35,604 nucleotides of DNA from Massilia glaciei. Its GTDB lineage: Bacteria > Pseudomonadota > Gammaproteobacteria > Burkholderiales > Burkholderiaceae_D. The position numbers and the translations under genes were made by a program. Of this stretch, positions 1 to 7,855 are shown piece by piece. How positions within the stretch are numbered: position 1 is the stretch's first letter; every line of letters begins with the position of its first letter. Under the pieces are notes generated by a model. It was not told the DNA's origin. It made no database searches and worked only from the letters and a program-made list of their open reading frames with translations. The stretch covers positions 1-35,604 of the forward strand of contig NZ_PXWF02000238.1 of assembly GCF_003011895.2 (NCBI RefSeq). Reading direction: 5' to 3'.

Positions 1-32
1 TGGTGGCCGGTACGGACCTCGAATCGTCCCCC

Positions 33-84
33 TGGGTCCCCGCGTGCGCGGGGATGACGTTGGTTGGCGGGGATGACGTTGGTT
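33..84. repeat. REP-like dispersed repeat, partial, with an 18-bp direct duplication
   Basis: This stretch carries one arm of the dispersed repeat that recurs in full at 9751-9908: a TGGGTC block, a CCCCGC/GCGGGG core and ATGACGTTGGTT. The block GCGGGGATGACGTTGGTT is present twice, at 48-65 and 67-84, so the end of the element has been locally duplicated. It lies just beyond the 3' end of the minus-strand GH43 gene that stops at 143 and can form a short GC hairpin (CCCCGC/GCGGGG). Bases 1-32 and 85-142 hold nothing else I recognise. Confidence 0.6.
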
Positions 85-142
85 AATTTAGTGATGGATT
101 CGGCTGCACGACTTTTGATGCCCCCCGCCGAGTATCGATATG

Positions 143-1174
143 TTATTTGACGCCCGGCAGGCGCACGCTCTGGTAGCGGTTCAGGTCTTGCTGATCGACC
201 ATTGGCCACAGGTCCTTGTCCCATGCCATCGGCAACACCTTGAGCTTTTGCAGGTATTTGTCGGCGGTCTCATACGCGTGCAGCACCAGGAAATCCTTGC
301 CGTCGAAGCTGTAGGCGCTGTTGTGGCCCACGCCGTTCCAGTCCTTGTCGCCGGCCAGCACGAGTGAGCCGCCGCCGCCCTGCATGTCCTTGCCATCCTT
401 GTCCAGATACGGGCCCGTCAGCGACTTCGAACGGCCGACCACCACGTGGTAGGTGTTGGCCGGGCCCTTGCAGCACAGGCCCCACGAGGCGAACAGGTAG
501 TAATAATCGCCCTTCTTGAAGATGAACGGCGCCTCGATCTCGCCCGGCCCTGCGTCGGCCTCGCCGGCCTTGCTCATCTTGGACGGCGCGCGTCTGGCGA
601 TCGCGTGCCACACTTGCGGCTCGGCCAGCCTGGTGCGGGTGGCGTCGAGCTTGACCAGCTTGAGCCCGCTCCAGAACGAACCGAACGACATCCACGGCGT
701 GCCGTCGGCGTCGTCGATCACATGCGAATCGATGGCGTTCCACTGGTCGCGCCCCGGCACCGATTGCAGCACCATGCCCTGGTCCTGCCAGCGGTAGTTG
801 GGCGAGCGCGGATCGAGCGTGGTGTTGGTGGTCACGCCGATGCCCGAGGTGTTCTTGCCGAAACCGGAGACCGAGTAATACAGGTAATACTTACCGGCGT
901 GGAAATAGATATCGGGCGCCCAGACATGGCCGTTGAAGGTCGGCGCGGCCTTGCGCGCCCAGTCCGGTCCGGCGGCGAACACTTTGCCCTCCGGCTTCCA
1001 GTTGCGCATGTCGGGCGAACTGTAGAAGGTGATGCCGGGGCCGGTGCTGAACAGGTAGTAGGTGTTGCCCTCCTTGGCCATGACCGGGTCGTGCACGTCG
1101 ACCTGGGTGGCCTGGCAGGCGGCCACTGCCGCGAACAGGGGAAGGCAAAGCAGTGTGCGCAGCAGTGATTTCAT
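143..1174 (-). CDS. GH43 arabinan endo-1,5-alpha-L-arabinosidase, predicted lipoprotein
   Basis: Predicted glycoside hydrolase family 43 enzyme of 343 residues that cleaves alpha-1,5-arabinan. The five-bladed propeller catalytic triad typical of the family is readable: base Asp29 in VHDPV, modulator Asp149 in NAIDS, and acid Glu214 in IEAPF. Residues 1-20 form a signal peptide ending in AVAAC, a lipobox-like Cys20, so it is probably a membrane-anchored exported enzyme. I chose the ATG at 1174 because it gives this signal directly; an ATG two codons upstream (1180) is equally possible. It is the last gene of a three-gene minus-strand unit (GH51, GH43, GH43), 26 bp after the preceding stop. The IDS in place of the usual IDP at the second Asp is a small oddity. 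The exact specificity (endo-arabinanase versus arabinofuranosidase) is inferred from the context. Confidence 0.88.
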   Translation of the reverse strand: MKSLLRTLLCLPLFAAVAACQATQVDVHDPVMAKEGNTYYLFSTGPGITFYSSPDMRNWKPEGKVFAAGPDWARKAAPTFNGHVWAPDIYFHAGKYYLYYSVSGFGKNTSGIGVTTNTTLDPRSPNYRWQDQGMVLQSVPGRDQWNAIDSHVIDDADGTPWMSFGSFWSGLKLVKLDATRTRLAEPQVWHAIARRAPSKMSKAGEADAGPGEIEAPFIFKKGDYYYLFASWGLCCKGPANTYHVVVGRSKSLTGPYLDKDGKDMQGGGGSLVLAGDKDWNGVGHNSAYSFDGKDFLVLHAYETADKYLQKLKVLPMAWDKDLWPMVDQQDLNRYQSVRLPGVK

Positions 1175-1200
1175 CGTCATTCCATCGCAAAAATTAAAGA

Positions 1201-2715
1201 TCAATCACCCGAACGGGTGCCCCAGATCGAGACGCCCTCGTTCGATTGGGCCGTGAAAGTTACCACGAAGTTGGACGCGTTGGTATTCCACTGGCGCGAC
1301 AGCACGCCACTGAACGCGCCGCCCGTGGCCAGCGTGAGCGTCACCTTGTTGGCGCCGCCATGCACCCAGGTGCCGCTCGCCGCCCCGGACACGCTGCCGT
1401 CGGCGTTGAGCTTGATCGCCTGCGACGCCTTGATGGCCGCCGAAATTTCCTTGCCGTGGTTGACCATCTGGTAACTGCCCTGCGCTTCGGCGCTCGTGAC
1501 CGCGGTTGCCAGCGTCGTGGCGCTCTTGCTCAGCGGCGCGTAACGGAACGGCGCGACCACCGGCCAACCGTTGGCGTTGATGAACACCTCGTGCACCCGC
1601 ACCTCGTGCGCCTCGCCCATGTTCGGGAAACGCGTGTGGAAGATCAGGAAGCTCTGCTTGGTGACGGCGTCGTAATAGGCCGAATTGTGGCCCGGCGACA
1701 CATAGCCGAGCGCGGTGCCGGTCTGGCCGCTGGTCAGCGTGAACTGGAAGTTGCCCATCAGCTTCTGGCCGTGCGGCGCGATCGAGGCGTCGTCGAACAG
1801 CGGCAGCGCCTTGTTCGATTTGACCTCGGCCATGTCCTTGCCGGCGGCGTCGACGTAGGGTCCGTCCGGATTGCGCGAACGGGCCACGCGCATATTGTAG
1901 GCGCCGCCCGCATCGAGCCCGCCGAACGAGGAATACATGTAGTAGTAATCGGCCTCCGGACTGTAGAGCACGTAGGCGCCCTCGATGCGGCTGTGGTTGC
2001 CGCCCATCAGGTGCTTGCCGTAGCCCTGGCCCGGCTTTGGCAGCCCGGTCGCCGGGTCCATCGCGAGGATGAAAATGCCGCCCGAGTAGGAGCCGTAGAC
2101 CATCCACAGCTTGCCTTCCTTGTCGCGGAAGACGTCTGGGTCGACCGCGTTCGGGTGCACCTGGGCATCATACAAGTTGACGCCATCTTCGCTGACCTGG
2201 CCCCACATGCCGGACTTGAGGAACACCTTCTTGTTGACGTAGGGCCCCTCGATCTTGTCGGCCACGGCGACCCCCATGGCCGAGCGCGGCGAGTCGCCCT
2301 TGCACGTGTTGTAGTAGAAGTAGAACTTACCGTCGTCGAGCTGGATCACGTCGGCGGCCCACAAGGTCGTCACCTGCGACCAGGCGAACGCCTCGGCCAG
2401 CTCGGTCGTCACGTTGTTGAACAGCGGATTGGCGGCGTTGACGCCGTCGGCGAACTTGGTCCAGTTCATCAGGTCGGTCGACTTGGCGGCGGCGCCGTGC
2501 GAACCGAATACCCAGAACTCGGCGCCGACCTTGAGCACCGATGGATCGTGCACGCCGACATTGGCGAACGTCAGCGCCGGTTGCGGCGTCGGGGTCGGCG
2601 TGGGCGTCGGTGTTGGTATCGGCGCGGGCGTTGGCGTGGTCGAGCCGCCCCCACCGCACGCGGTCAGGGTCAGTGCGACCGCGAGCGCGCAGGCGCGTGT
2701 CGTGATGGTGGCCAT
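1201..2715 (-). CDS. GH43 endo-arabinanase with C-terminal beta-barrel domain, lipoprotein with Pro-Thr linker
   Basis: Exported GH43 enzyme of 504 residues. The N-terminus has a lipoprotein signal (LTAC, Cys20) followed by a Gly-rich and then Pro-Thr-rich spacer (about residues 21-47), which would hold the enzyme away from the membrane. The catalytic triad is visible: Asp57 in VHDPS, Asp192 in NAVDPD, Glu245 in RIEGAY. About 120 residues after the catalytic fold resemble the lipocalin-like C-terminal domain found on Abn2/AbnB-type endo-alpha-1,5-L-arabinanases. The ATG at 2715 is preceded by GGAGGG at 6 bp spacing and lies 2 bp after the stop of the GH51 gene; an in-frame TTG at 2721 would overlap that stop but has poorer placement. 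It is probably cotranscribed with the two flanking arabinan enzymes and is likely the main backbone-cleaving enzyme of the locus. Confidence 0.9.
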   Translation of the reverse strand: MATITTRACALAVALTLTACGGGGSTTPTPAPIPTPTPTPTPTPQPALTFANVGVHDPSVLKVGAEFWVFGSHGAAAKSTDLMNWTKFADGVNAANPLFNNVTTELAEAFAWSQVTTLWAADVIQLDDGKFYFYYNTCKGDSPRSAMGVAVADKIEGPYVNKKVFLKSGMWGQVSEDGVNLYDAQVHPNAVDPDVFRDKEGKLWMVYGSYSGGIFILAMDPATGLPKPGQGYGKHLMGGNHSRIEGAYVLYSPEADYYYMYSSFGGLDAGGAYNMRVARSRNPDGPYVDAAGKDMAEVKSNKALPLFDDASIAPHGQKLMGNFQFTLTSGQTGTALGYVSPGHNSAYYDAVTKQSFLIFHTRFPNMGEAHEVRVHEVFINANGWPVVAPFRYAPLSKSATTLATAVTSAEAQGSYQMVNHGKEISAAIKASQAIKLNADGSVSGAASGTWVHGGANKVTLTLATGGAFSGVLSRQWNTNASNFVVTFTAQSNEGVSIWGTRSGD

Positions 2716-2717
2716 GT

Positions 2718-4274
2718 TCAACCCTCCACCGACAGCACGATGACCGACTTGGCCGGCACGGCGACGGTCAGTTTTCCGCCCGCGGCGCGCGCGCTGAATG
2801 GCGCCGGCTTGACGGCCTGCGCGTTCTTAAAGGTGTTGTGCGCATCCATCTTGTCGGCGGTCAGCACGCTGCCGCTGACGGCGTTGACTTGCTTGCCGGC
2901 CACGTTGATGACCACGTCGGCTGCCTTGCCCGGGTTGGTGTTGACCAGCGCCAGGTACGTCTTGCCATCCTTGCCGCGCGCGGCCGAGGCGCTGATGCCC
3001 GGCACGCTGGCCGCGCCGAGTGTGTAGGCAGCATTGTTCTCGAGCTTGACGGGCAGCGTGGTCGCGCCCTGGAACGGCACATACATCGAATATGCGTGGT
3101 AGGTTGGCGTGAGCAGCATCTTGTCCTTCTCGGTGATGATCATCGACTGCAGCACGTTGACCATCTGCGCTATGTTGGTCATCTGCACGCGCTCGGCATG
3201 CTCGTGGAACATATTGAAGTTAAGCGCCGCCACGACCGCATCGCGGATCGTGTTTTGCTGGAACAGGAAGCCGGCGTTGGTGCCCTTCTCGACGTCATAC
3301 CAGGTGCCCCATTCGTCGACGTAGAGACCGATCTTCTTCTCCGGATCGTTCTTGTCGAGCTTGGCCACATTGTTCTTGATCATGCCGTCGAGTTTGAGCG
3401 TGTTGGCGACGGTCGAGATCCACTCGTTCTCGGCGAACCCGGTGGCGGCGCCCTTGACGTCCCACTTGCCCGTCGGGATGGTGTAGTAGTGGAAGCTGAT
3501 GGCGTCGGTGCGCCCTTTGAGCTCGCGGCTCAGGGTGTCGGTCCAGGTCGTATCGTAGTCGTTGCCGCCGCTGGCGATGAATTTCGGGCGCTTGTCGGCC
3601 GGCGCCTTCATGAGGTTGTAGTAGTTCTTGTACAGGTCGGTATAGTAGGCGGGCGTCATGTTGCCGCCGCAGCCCCAGGCCTCGTTACCGATCGCAAAAT
3701 AGGCGACCTTGAACGGTTCATTGCGGCCGTTCTTGCGGCGCGCGTTGGCGAGGGTCGACTTGCTGTCGGAGGTCAGATACTCGAGCCACTCCGACATTTC
3801 CTGCACACTACCCGAACCGAGGTTTCCGTTGACATAAGCGTCGGCCCCGAGCAGGTCGATCAGGTCGAAGAACTCGTGGGTGCCGACGGCATTGTTTTCC
3901 TCGACGCCGCCCCAGTTGGTGTTGACCTTGACTGGCCGCTTTTCGCGCGGGCCGATCCCGTCCTTCCAGTGGTATTCATCGGCGAAGCAGCCGCCGGGCC
4001 AGCGCACGAGGGGCACGTGCAGTTTCTTGAGCGCGCCGACGACATCGTTGCGCCAGCCCTTAGTGTTGGGGATTTTGGATTTCGGACCGACCCACATTCC
4101 CTCGTAGATGCCGGTGCCGAGGTGCTCGGCGAACTGGCCATAAACGTTTTTATTAATCATCGGACCGGGCTTGCCGGCATCGATCGTGAGCTGCACCGGC
4201 CCGGCCGCGAAGGCCGACCCTACACCCGCGGCCGCAAGGGCCAGCGCCAGAATGCTTGATTTAACCATGTTCAT
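2718..4274 (-). CDS. GH51 alpha-N-arabinofuranosidase with Sec signal peptide
   Basis: Glycoside hydrolase family 51 exo-enzyme of 518 residues that removes terminal alpha-L-arabinofuranosyl groups from arabinan, arabinoxylan or oligosaccharides. The acid/base Glu198 is in the GNEAWGCGG motif and the nucleophile Glu321 in [23 protein letters not shown] is also characteristic. The length fits the family (about 500). Unlike the cytoplasmic GH51 enzymes of Bacillus, it begins with a clear Sec signal peptide ending SAFA (about residues 1-23), so periplasmic or secreted action is expected. The start at 4274 is supported by GGAG six bases upstream; a TTG four codons earlier would bury that ribosome site. 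It is the first gene of the three-gene arabinan-degrading unit, and its upstream region (4275-4485) carries four palindromic repeats. I could not identify a convincing promoter there. Confidence 0.93.
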   Translation of the reverse strand: MNMVKSSILALALAAAGVGSAFAAGPVQLTIDAGKPGPMINKNVYGQFAEHLGTGIYEGMWVGPKSKIPNTKGWRNDVVGALKKLHVPLVRWPGGCFADEYHWKDGIGPREKRPVKVNTNWGGVEENNAVGTHEFFDLIDLLGADAYVNGNLGSGSVQEMSEWLEYLTSDSKSTLANARRKNGRNEPFKVAYFAIGNEAWGCGGNMTPAYYTDLYKNYYNLMKAPADKRPKFIASGGNDYDTTWTDTLSRELKGRTDAISFHYYTIPTGKWDVKGAATGFAENEWISTVANTLKLDGMIKNNVAKLDKNDPEKKIGLYVDEWGTWYDVEKGTNAGFLFQQNTIRDAVVAALNFNMFHEHAERVQMTNIAQMVNVLQSMIITEKDKMLLTPTYHAYSMYVPFQGATTLPVKLENNAAYTLGAASVPGISASAARGKDGKTYLALVNTNPGKAADVVINVAGKQVNAVSGSVLTADKMDAHNTFKNAQAVKPAPFSARAAGGKLTVAVPAKSVIVLSVEG

Positions 4275-4335
4275 GCTTGTCTCCAAATATATGTTGTTTG
4301 TTATCTAAATGCGGCTGCGATGTCCGCCTGAAAAA

Positions 4336-4457
4336 CCGGGGTCTGACCCCACTTATGAAATTTTCCAAAAAACCGGGGTCTGACCCCACTTATGAAAAAC
4401 CGGGGTCTGACCCCACTTATGCACTTATGAAATTTTCCTTAACCGGGGTCTGACCCC
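4336..4457 (-). repeat. Four copies of a GGGGTC-T-GACCCC palindrome, terminator-like on the minus strand
   Basis: The 15-mer CCGGGGTCTGACCCC occurs at 4336-4350, 4373-4387, 4400-4414 and 4443-4457, separated by short AT-rich pieces that themselves repeat (ACTTATGAAA, AATTTTCC). Read on the minus strand, the direction of transcription out of the SDR gene ending at 4486, each copy is a short GC hairpin, and three of the four are followed by GG and five or six T residues, as in intrinsic terminators. The array therefore probably ends the dehydratase-to-SDR transcript and separates it from the GH51 unit starting at 4274. That role is inference; the repeats themselves are direct observation. Confidence 0.8.
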
Positions 4458-4485
4458 GATAGCGGAACATTTTTTTCTGTTCTGA

Positions 4486-5253
4486 TCAGGTCCAGCCCGC
4501 GTCGACGACGAAGTCTTGGGCTGTGCACATGGCGCTGTCGTCGGCGGCCAGGAACAGCACCATCGACGCGATGTGGTGGGGCAGCAGTTCGCCCGGCAGG
4601 CATTGGTTGCGCGCGATCTGCGCGCGGTCCTCGTCGCTCACCCACAGGTCCAGCTGCCGCTGCGTCATCACCCAGCCCGGCGTCACCGTGTTGACACGGA
4701 TGTTGTGAGCGCCGAGGTCGCGCGCTAGCGAGCGCGTCAGGCCCACCACCGCCGCCTTGGTCGTCACGTACACCGGGTAGCCGCCGCCCTTCACGCGCCA
4801 GCAGACCGAGCTGACGTTGATGATCGCGCCGCCGCCATTGCGCTTCATGCCCGGCAGTACCGCCTGGCTCGTGAAGAACATCGGGCGCTGGTTGATCGCG
4901 ATGCAGCGGTCCCAATCCTGCTGCGATACATCTTCAATCAGGTGCCGGTGGTCGTTGGCGGCGTTGTTGACGAGCACGTCGAAGTCGCCCATCGCCGCCG
5001 CCAGCTCCTCCATCGTCGCTTGCAGGGCGGACACGTCGGTGATGTCGCAATGGCGGTACAGCGGCCTGCGGTAGCCGGCCGCGTCGAGCCGTTCGCACAA
5101 GGCGACGCTGGCGTCGCGCATGATGTCGACGAACGCCACCTGCGCGCCCTGCGCCGCGAATTCGGCCACGATCGATTCGCCGATGCCGCTGCCGCCGCCC
5201 GTCACAAATATCCGCTTGCCCCTCAGGCTGGCGTAGCTGGCCGATTTCTTCAT
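4486..5253 (-). CDS. SDR-family aldose 1-dehydrogenase (XylB-like; L-arabinose/D-xylose)
   Basis: Classical short-chain dehydrogenase/reductase of 255 residues. The nucleotide-binding motif TGGGSGIG is at residues 18-25, NNAAND follows the fourth strand, and the catalytic Ser (NVSS) and YVTTK Tyr/Lys pair are intact. The ending, an LAADDSAMCT segment and a final DAGWT, closely resembles the Caulobacter D-xylose 1-dehydrogenase XylB, so oxidation of L-arabinose (or D-xylose) with NAD+ to the lactone is the favoured reaction. An alternative is 2-keto-3-deoxy-L-pentonate 4-dehydrogenase, the SDR step of another oxidative pentose pathway that also uses an FAH-family hydrolase. It is the last of four genes reading dehydratase, FAH, aldehyde dehydrogenase, SDR. 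The ATG at 5253 has GGAG five bases upstream and lies 23 bp after the preceding stop. Confidence 0.85.
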   Translation of the reverse strand: MKKSASYASLRGKRIFVTGGGSGIGESIVAEFAAQGAQVAFVDIMRDASVALCERLDAAGYRRPLYRHCDITDVSALQATMEELAAAMGDFDVLVNNAANDHRHLIEDVSQQDWDRCIAINQRPMFFTSQAVLPGMKRNGGGAIINVSSVCWRVKGGGYPVYVTTKAAVVGLTRSLARDLGAHNIRVNTVTPGWVMTQRQLDLWVSDEDRAQIARNQCLPGELLPHHIASMVLFLAADDSAMCTAQDFVVDAGWT

Positions 5254-5276
5254 AGCATCTCCATGCGTTCGGACCG

Positions 5277-6848
5277 TCACTCTGTGGTCAACGCGCCGTC
5301 GCGCCGGCGCCAGATGCCGCGGTCGTTGTCTTCCCTGAGCGCCTCGGGCAGCAGGCCCTGGGCCAGGTTCTGGTAGCACACCGGGCGCAGGAAGCGCGCG
5401 ATCGCTGCCGTGCCGACCGAGCTGCTGCGCCCGTCCGAGGTCGCCGGGAACGGGCCGCCGTGCACCATCGCGGTCGACACCTCGACCCCAGTCGGAAAGC
5501 CGTTGGCCAAAATGCGCCCGGCTTTGCGCTCGAGCACGGGCAACAGGCCGCGCGCCAGTTCGAGGTCGCCCTCGTCCATCTGCAAGGTCGCCGTCAGCTG
5601 GCCTTCGAGGTGCTCGGCGATCGCCTTGATTTCGTCGGCGTCGCGGCAGGCCACCAGCAGCGAGGCCGGCCCGAAGACCTCGCCGTGCAGCGCCGGCTCG
5701 GCCAGGAAGGCCGCGCCCGTGGTCTTGAACAGCGCGGCCCCGCCCTTGCCCTCGGCCTGGGCGTTCTGCGCCAGCACCTCGACGCAGTCCTGCGCGGCCA
5801 GCGCGTGCACGCCACTGTGGTAGCTCGATGCGATGCCGGCGGTGAGCATGGTGGCCGCCTCGGTCGTGCCCAGCGCGGCGGCGGCGGTGCCGCAGAAGCG
5901 GTCGAAGTCCGCCCCAGCCACGCCCAGCACCAAGCCGGGATTGGTGCAGAACTGGCCCACCCCGAGCGTGAGCGAGGCGGCGAAGCCGGCGGCGATGTCC
6001 TCGGCGCGCGCGGCCAGCGCCCGCGGCAGCAGGATCACGGGATTGATGCTGCTCATTTCGGCGAACACGGGGATCGGCTGGGCCCGCGCCGCCGCCACCG
6101 CCATCAGCGCCTGCCCGCCCGAGCGCGAGCCGGTGAAGCCGACCGCCTGTATCGCCGGATGCGCCACCAGCGCCTGGCCGATGCCGTTGCCGGTGCCGGT
6201 CAGCAGCGCGAACACGCCGGCCGGCAGTTCGCACTGTTGCGCCGCGCGCACGATGGCGCGCGCCACCAGTTCGGAGGTGCCGGGATGGGCCGAGTGGGCC
6301 TTGAGCACCACCGGGCAGCCGGCCGCGAAGGCGGCCGCCGTGTCGCCGCCGGCGACCGAGAACGCCAGCGGGAAATTGCTCGCCGCGAAAACGGCGACCG
6401 GGCCGACGCCGATCAGGCGCATGCGCATGTCCGGCCGCGGCGGCTGCCGCTCGGGCAGCGCGCTGTCGATGCGCACATCCTGCCACGAGCCTTCGCGCAG
6501 CAGCGTCGCGAACAGCTTGAGCTGGTTCACGGTGCGCGCGCGTTCGCCCTCGAGGCGTGCGCGCGGCAGGCCGGTTTCAAGCATCGCGCGCTCGATCAGG
6601 GTCTCGCCCAGCGCCAAGATCTGCTCGCCGATGGCCTCCAAAAAGGCGGCGCGCCCGGCGTCGCTGGTGGCGCGAAACGGGTCGAACGCGGCCTTGGCCA
6701 GCGCGCAGGCCTGGTCGATCTGCTGCGCGTCGACCATGTGGAACGACGGCTCGATCGGCGCGAGCAGGGACGGGTTGTAGGCGCGGAACGCGGCGCCGTT
6801 GCCTTTGACGGCTTGGCCGCCGATCAGTGCTTCGCCTGTGATGCTCAT
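5277..6848 (-). CDS. 2-oxoglutarate semialdehyde dehydrogenase (ALDH superfamily)
   Basis: NAD(P)+-dependent aldehyde dehydrogenase of 523 residues, expected to oxidise 2-oxoglutarate semialdehyde to 2-oxoglutarate as the last step of oxidative pentose breakdown. Catalytic Cys301 is in [10 protein letters not shown], general base Glu264 in FAEMSSINP, Asn158 in [10 protein letters not shown] and cofactor Lys183 in [10 protein letters not shown]. The variants FAEMSSINP and the SAHP after Lys are typical of the KGSADH branch found in pentose and hexarate clusters, as opposed to betaine-type enzymes. Its ATG (6848) overlaps the TGA of the FAH gene by four bases (ATGA), so translation is probably coupled. 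Its substrate would be the product of that FAH protein if the latter is a dehydratase. Confidence 0.9.
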   Translation of the reverse strand: MSITGEALIGGQAVKGNGAAFRAYNPSLLAPIEPSFHMVDAQQIDQACALAKAAFDPFRATSDAGRAAFLEAIGEQILALGETLIERAMLETGLPRARLEGERARTVNQLKLFATLLREGSWQDVRIDSALPERQPPRPDMRMRLIGVGPVAVFAASNFPLAFSVAGGDTAAAFAAGCPVVLKAHSAHPGTSELVARAIVRAAQQCELPAGVFALLTGTGNGIGQALVAHPAIQAVGFTGSRSGGQALMAVAAARAQPIPVFAEMSSINPVILLPRALAARAEDIAAGFAASLTLGVGQFCTNPGLVLGVAGADFDRFCGTAAAALGTTEAATMLTAGIASSYHSGVHALAAQDCVEVLAQNAQAEGKGGAALFKTTGAAFLAEPALHGEVFGPASLLVACRDADEIKAIAEHLEGQLTATLQMDEGDLELARGLLPVLERKAGRILANGFPTGVEVSTAMVHGGPFPATSDGRSSSVGTAAIARFLRPVCYQNLAQGLLPEALREDNDRGIWRRRDGALTTE

Positions 6849-7837
6849 AGTGGATTCACCTTCGAAAACGCGGTCGGGACCAGTTCGAGCTTGTTGCGCA
6901 GCGCGGGCCCGAACACGGGCGATTCGATCTCGAAGCTCTCGCCGGCCTGCACGCTGACGCCGTCGGCGAAACTGAGCGTGGCGGTGCCGAAGAAGTGGAT
7001 GTGGACGTCGCCCGGACGGTTGAACAGCGCGTACTTGAAGTGGTGGTACTCGAGGTTGGCGATCGAGTGCGACATATTCTGCTCGCCGCTGACGAACGCC
7101 TTTTCCCAGCGCACCCGGCCATCGCGATCGAGCACGCGCGAGGTGCCGGCGATGTGGGCCGGCAGTTCGCCCACCAGCAGCGCCGGGCCGAGGCCGCACA
7201 CGCGCAGTTTCGAGTGCGCCAGGTAGAGGTAGTTCTGGCGCTCGGTCAGGTGGTCCGAGAACTCGTTGCCGATCGCGTAGCCGAGGCGCTGCGGCTGGCC
7301 GTCGGGGCCGATCAGGTACAGGCCCGCGATCTCGGGCTCCTCGCCGCCGTCGAGCGCGAAGTCGGGCATCGGCAGGCTCTGGCCGCTCGCGCGCAGCACC
7401 GAGCCGTCGCCCTTGTAGAACCATTCGGGCTGCACGCCGCGCTCGCCGGCGGCCGGCTTGCCGCCCTCGACGCCCATGCGGAACATCTTCATGCTGTCGC
7501 TGAGCGTCTCGACGTCGCCGCCGATTTTTTTATGCATGGCGTCGCGCGTGTCGGCGCTGCCCAGGTGGGTCAGGCCGGTGCCGGTGACGTAGCAGTGGGC
7601 CTCGTCGGCATGGTCGAGCGGCGCGAGCAGGCGGCCCGCCGCGGCCACCTCGTCGTAGGCCAGCACGGTGGCGCCGGCGCAAGACGATGCCAGCGCCGCC
7701 AATCCGGCGCCCTGGGCCATCGCCGCCTGCGCCAGCGCGTAGGTGGTGGCATGGCCGTCGATCACGCGCAGCGTGTCGCCTTCGAGCACGCCGACCTGGC
7801 GTTCGCCCTGTTCATTCTTAAATTGCACGAGCAGCAT
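6845..7837 (-). CDS. GguC/AraD1-type FAH-family protein, likely 2-keto-3-deoxy-L-pentonate dehydratase
   Basis: Fumarylacetoacetate-hydrolase-family protein of 330 residues. The segments [34 protein letters not shown] and [10 protein letters not shown] are hallmarks of the GguC/AraD1 group that accompanies L-arabinose and related sugar genes in proteobacteria. The metal-binding acidic residues of the FAH fold are expected in the central EPEI-A and GNEFSDH segments. Its position between L-arabonate dehydratase and 2-oxoglutarate semialdehyde dehydrogenase argues that it removes water from 2-keto-3-deoxy-L-arabonate, giving 2-oxoglutarate semialdehyde. The alternative, hydrolysis of a 2,4-diketo-3-deoxypentonate to pyruvate and glycolate, is known for other FAH proteins and would leave the aldehyde dehydrogenase unexplained. 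AAGGA sits six bases before the ATG, and there are 18 bp to the preceding stop. Confidence 0.85.
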   Translation of the reverse strand: MLLVQFKNEQGERQVGVLEGDTLRVIDGHATTYALAQAAMAQGAGLAALASSCAGATVLAYDEVAAAGRLLAPLDHADEAHCYVTGTGLTHLGSADTRDAMHKKIGGDVETLSDSMKMFRMGVEGGKPAAGERGVQPEWFYKGDGSVLRASGQSLPMPDFALDGGEEPEIAGLYLIGPDGQPQRLGYAIGNEFSDHLTERQNYLYLAHSKLRVCGLGPALLVGELPAHIAGTSRVLDRDGRVRWEKAFVSGEQNMSHSIANLEYHHFKYALFNRPGDVHIHFFGTATLSFADGVSVQAGESFEIESPVFGPALRNKLELVPTAFSKVNPL

Positions 7838-7855
7838 GGTGGATCCTTGTGAGTG

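Noticed and set aside
33-84. Possible CRISPR-like short direct repeats
   Set aside because: There are only two copies with a one-base gap, no spacers of normal size and no cas genes; they belong to a dispersed repeat.
1246-3027. Long open frame on the plus strand (593 codons) opposite the GH43 and GH51 genes
   Set aside because: It is the antisense shadow of high-GC genes with clear family motifs on the other strand; its product is Arg/Val/Gly/His-rich without recognisable domains.
4336-4457. CRISPR array suggested by four regularly recurring 15-mers
   Set aside because: Repeats are too short, the intervals (27-43 bp period) are themselves partly repeated, and the units are terminator-like hairpins.
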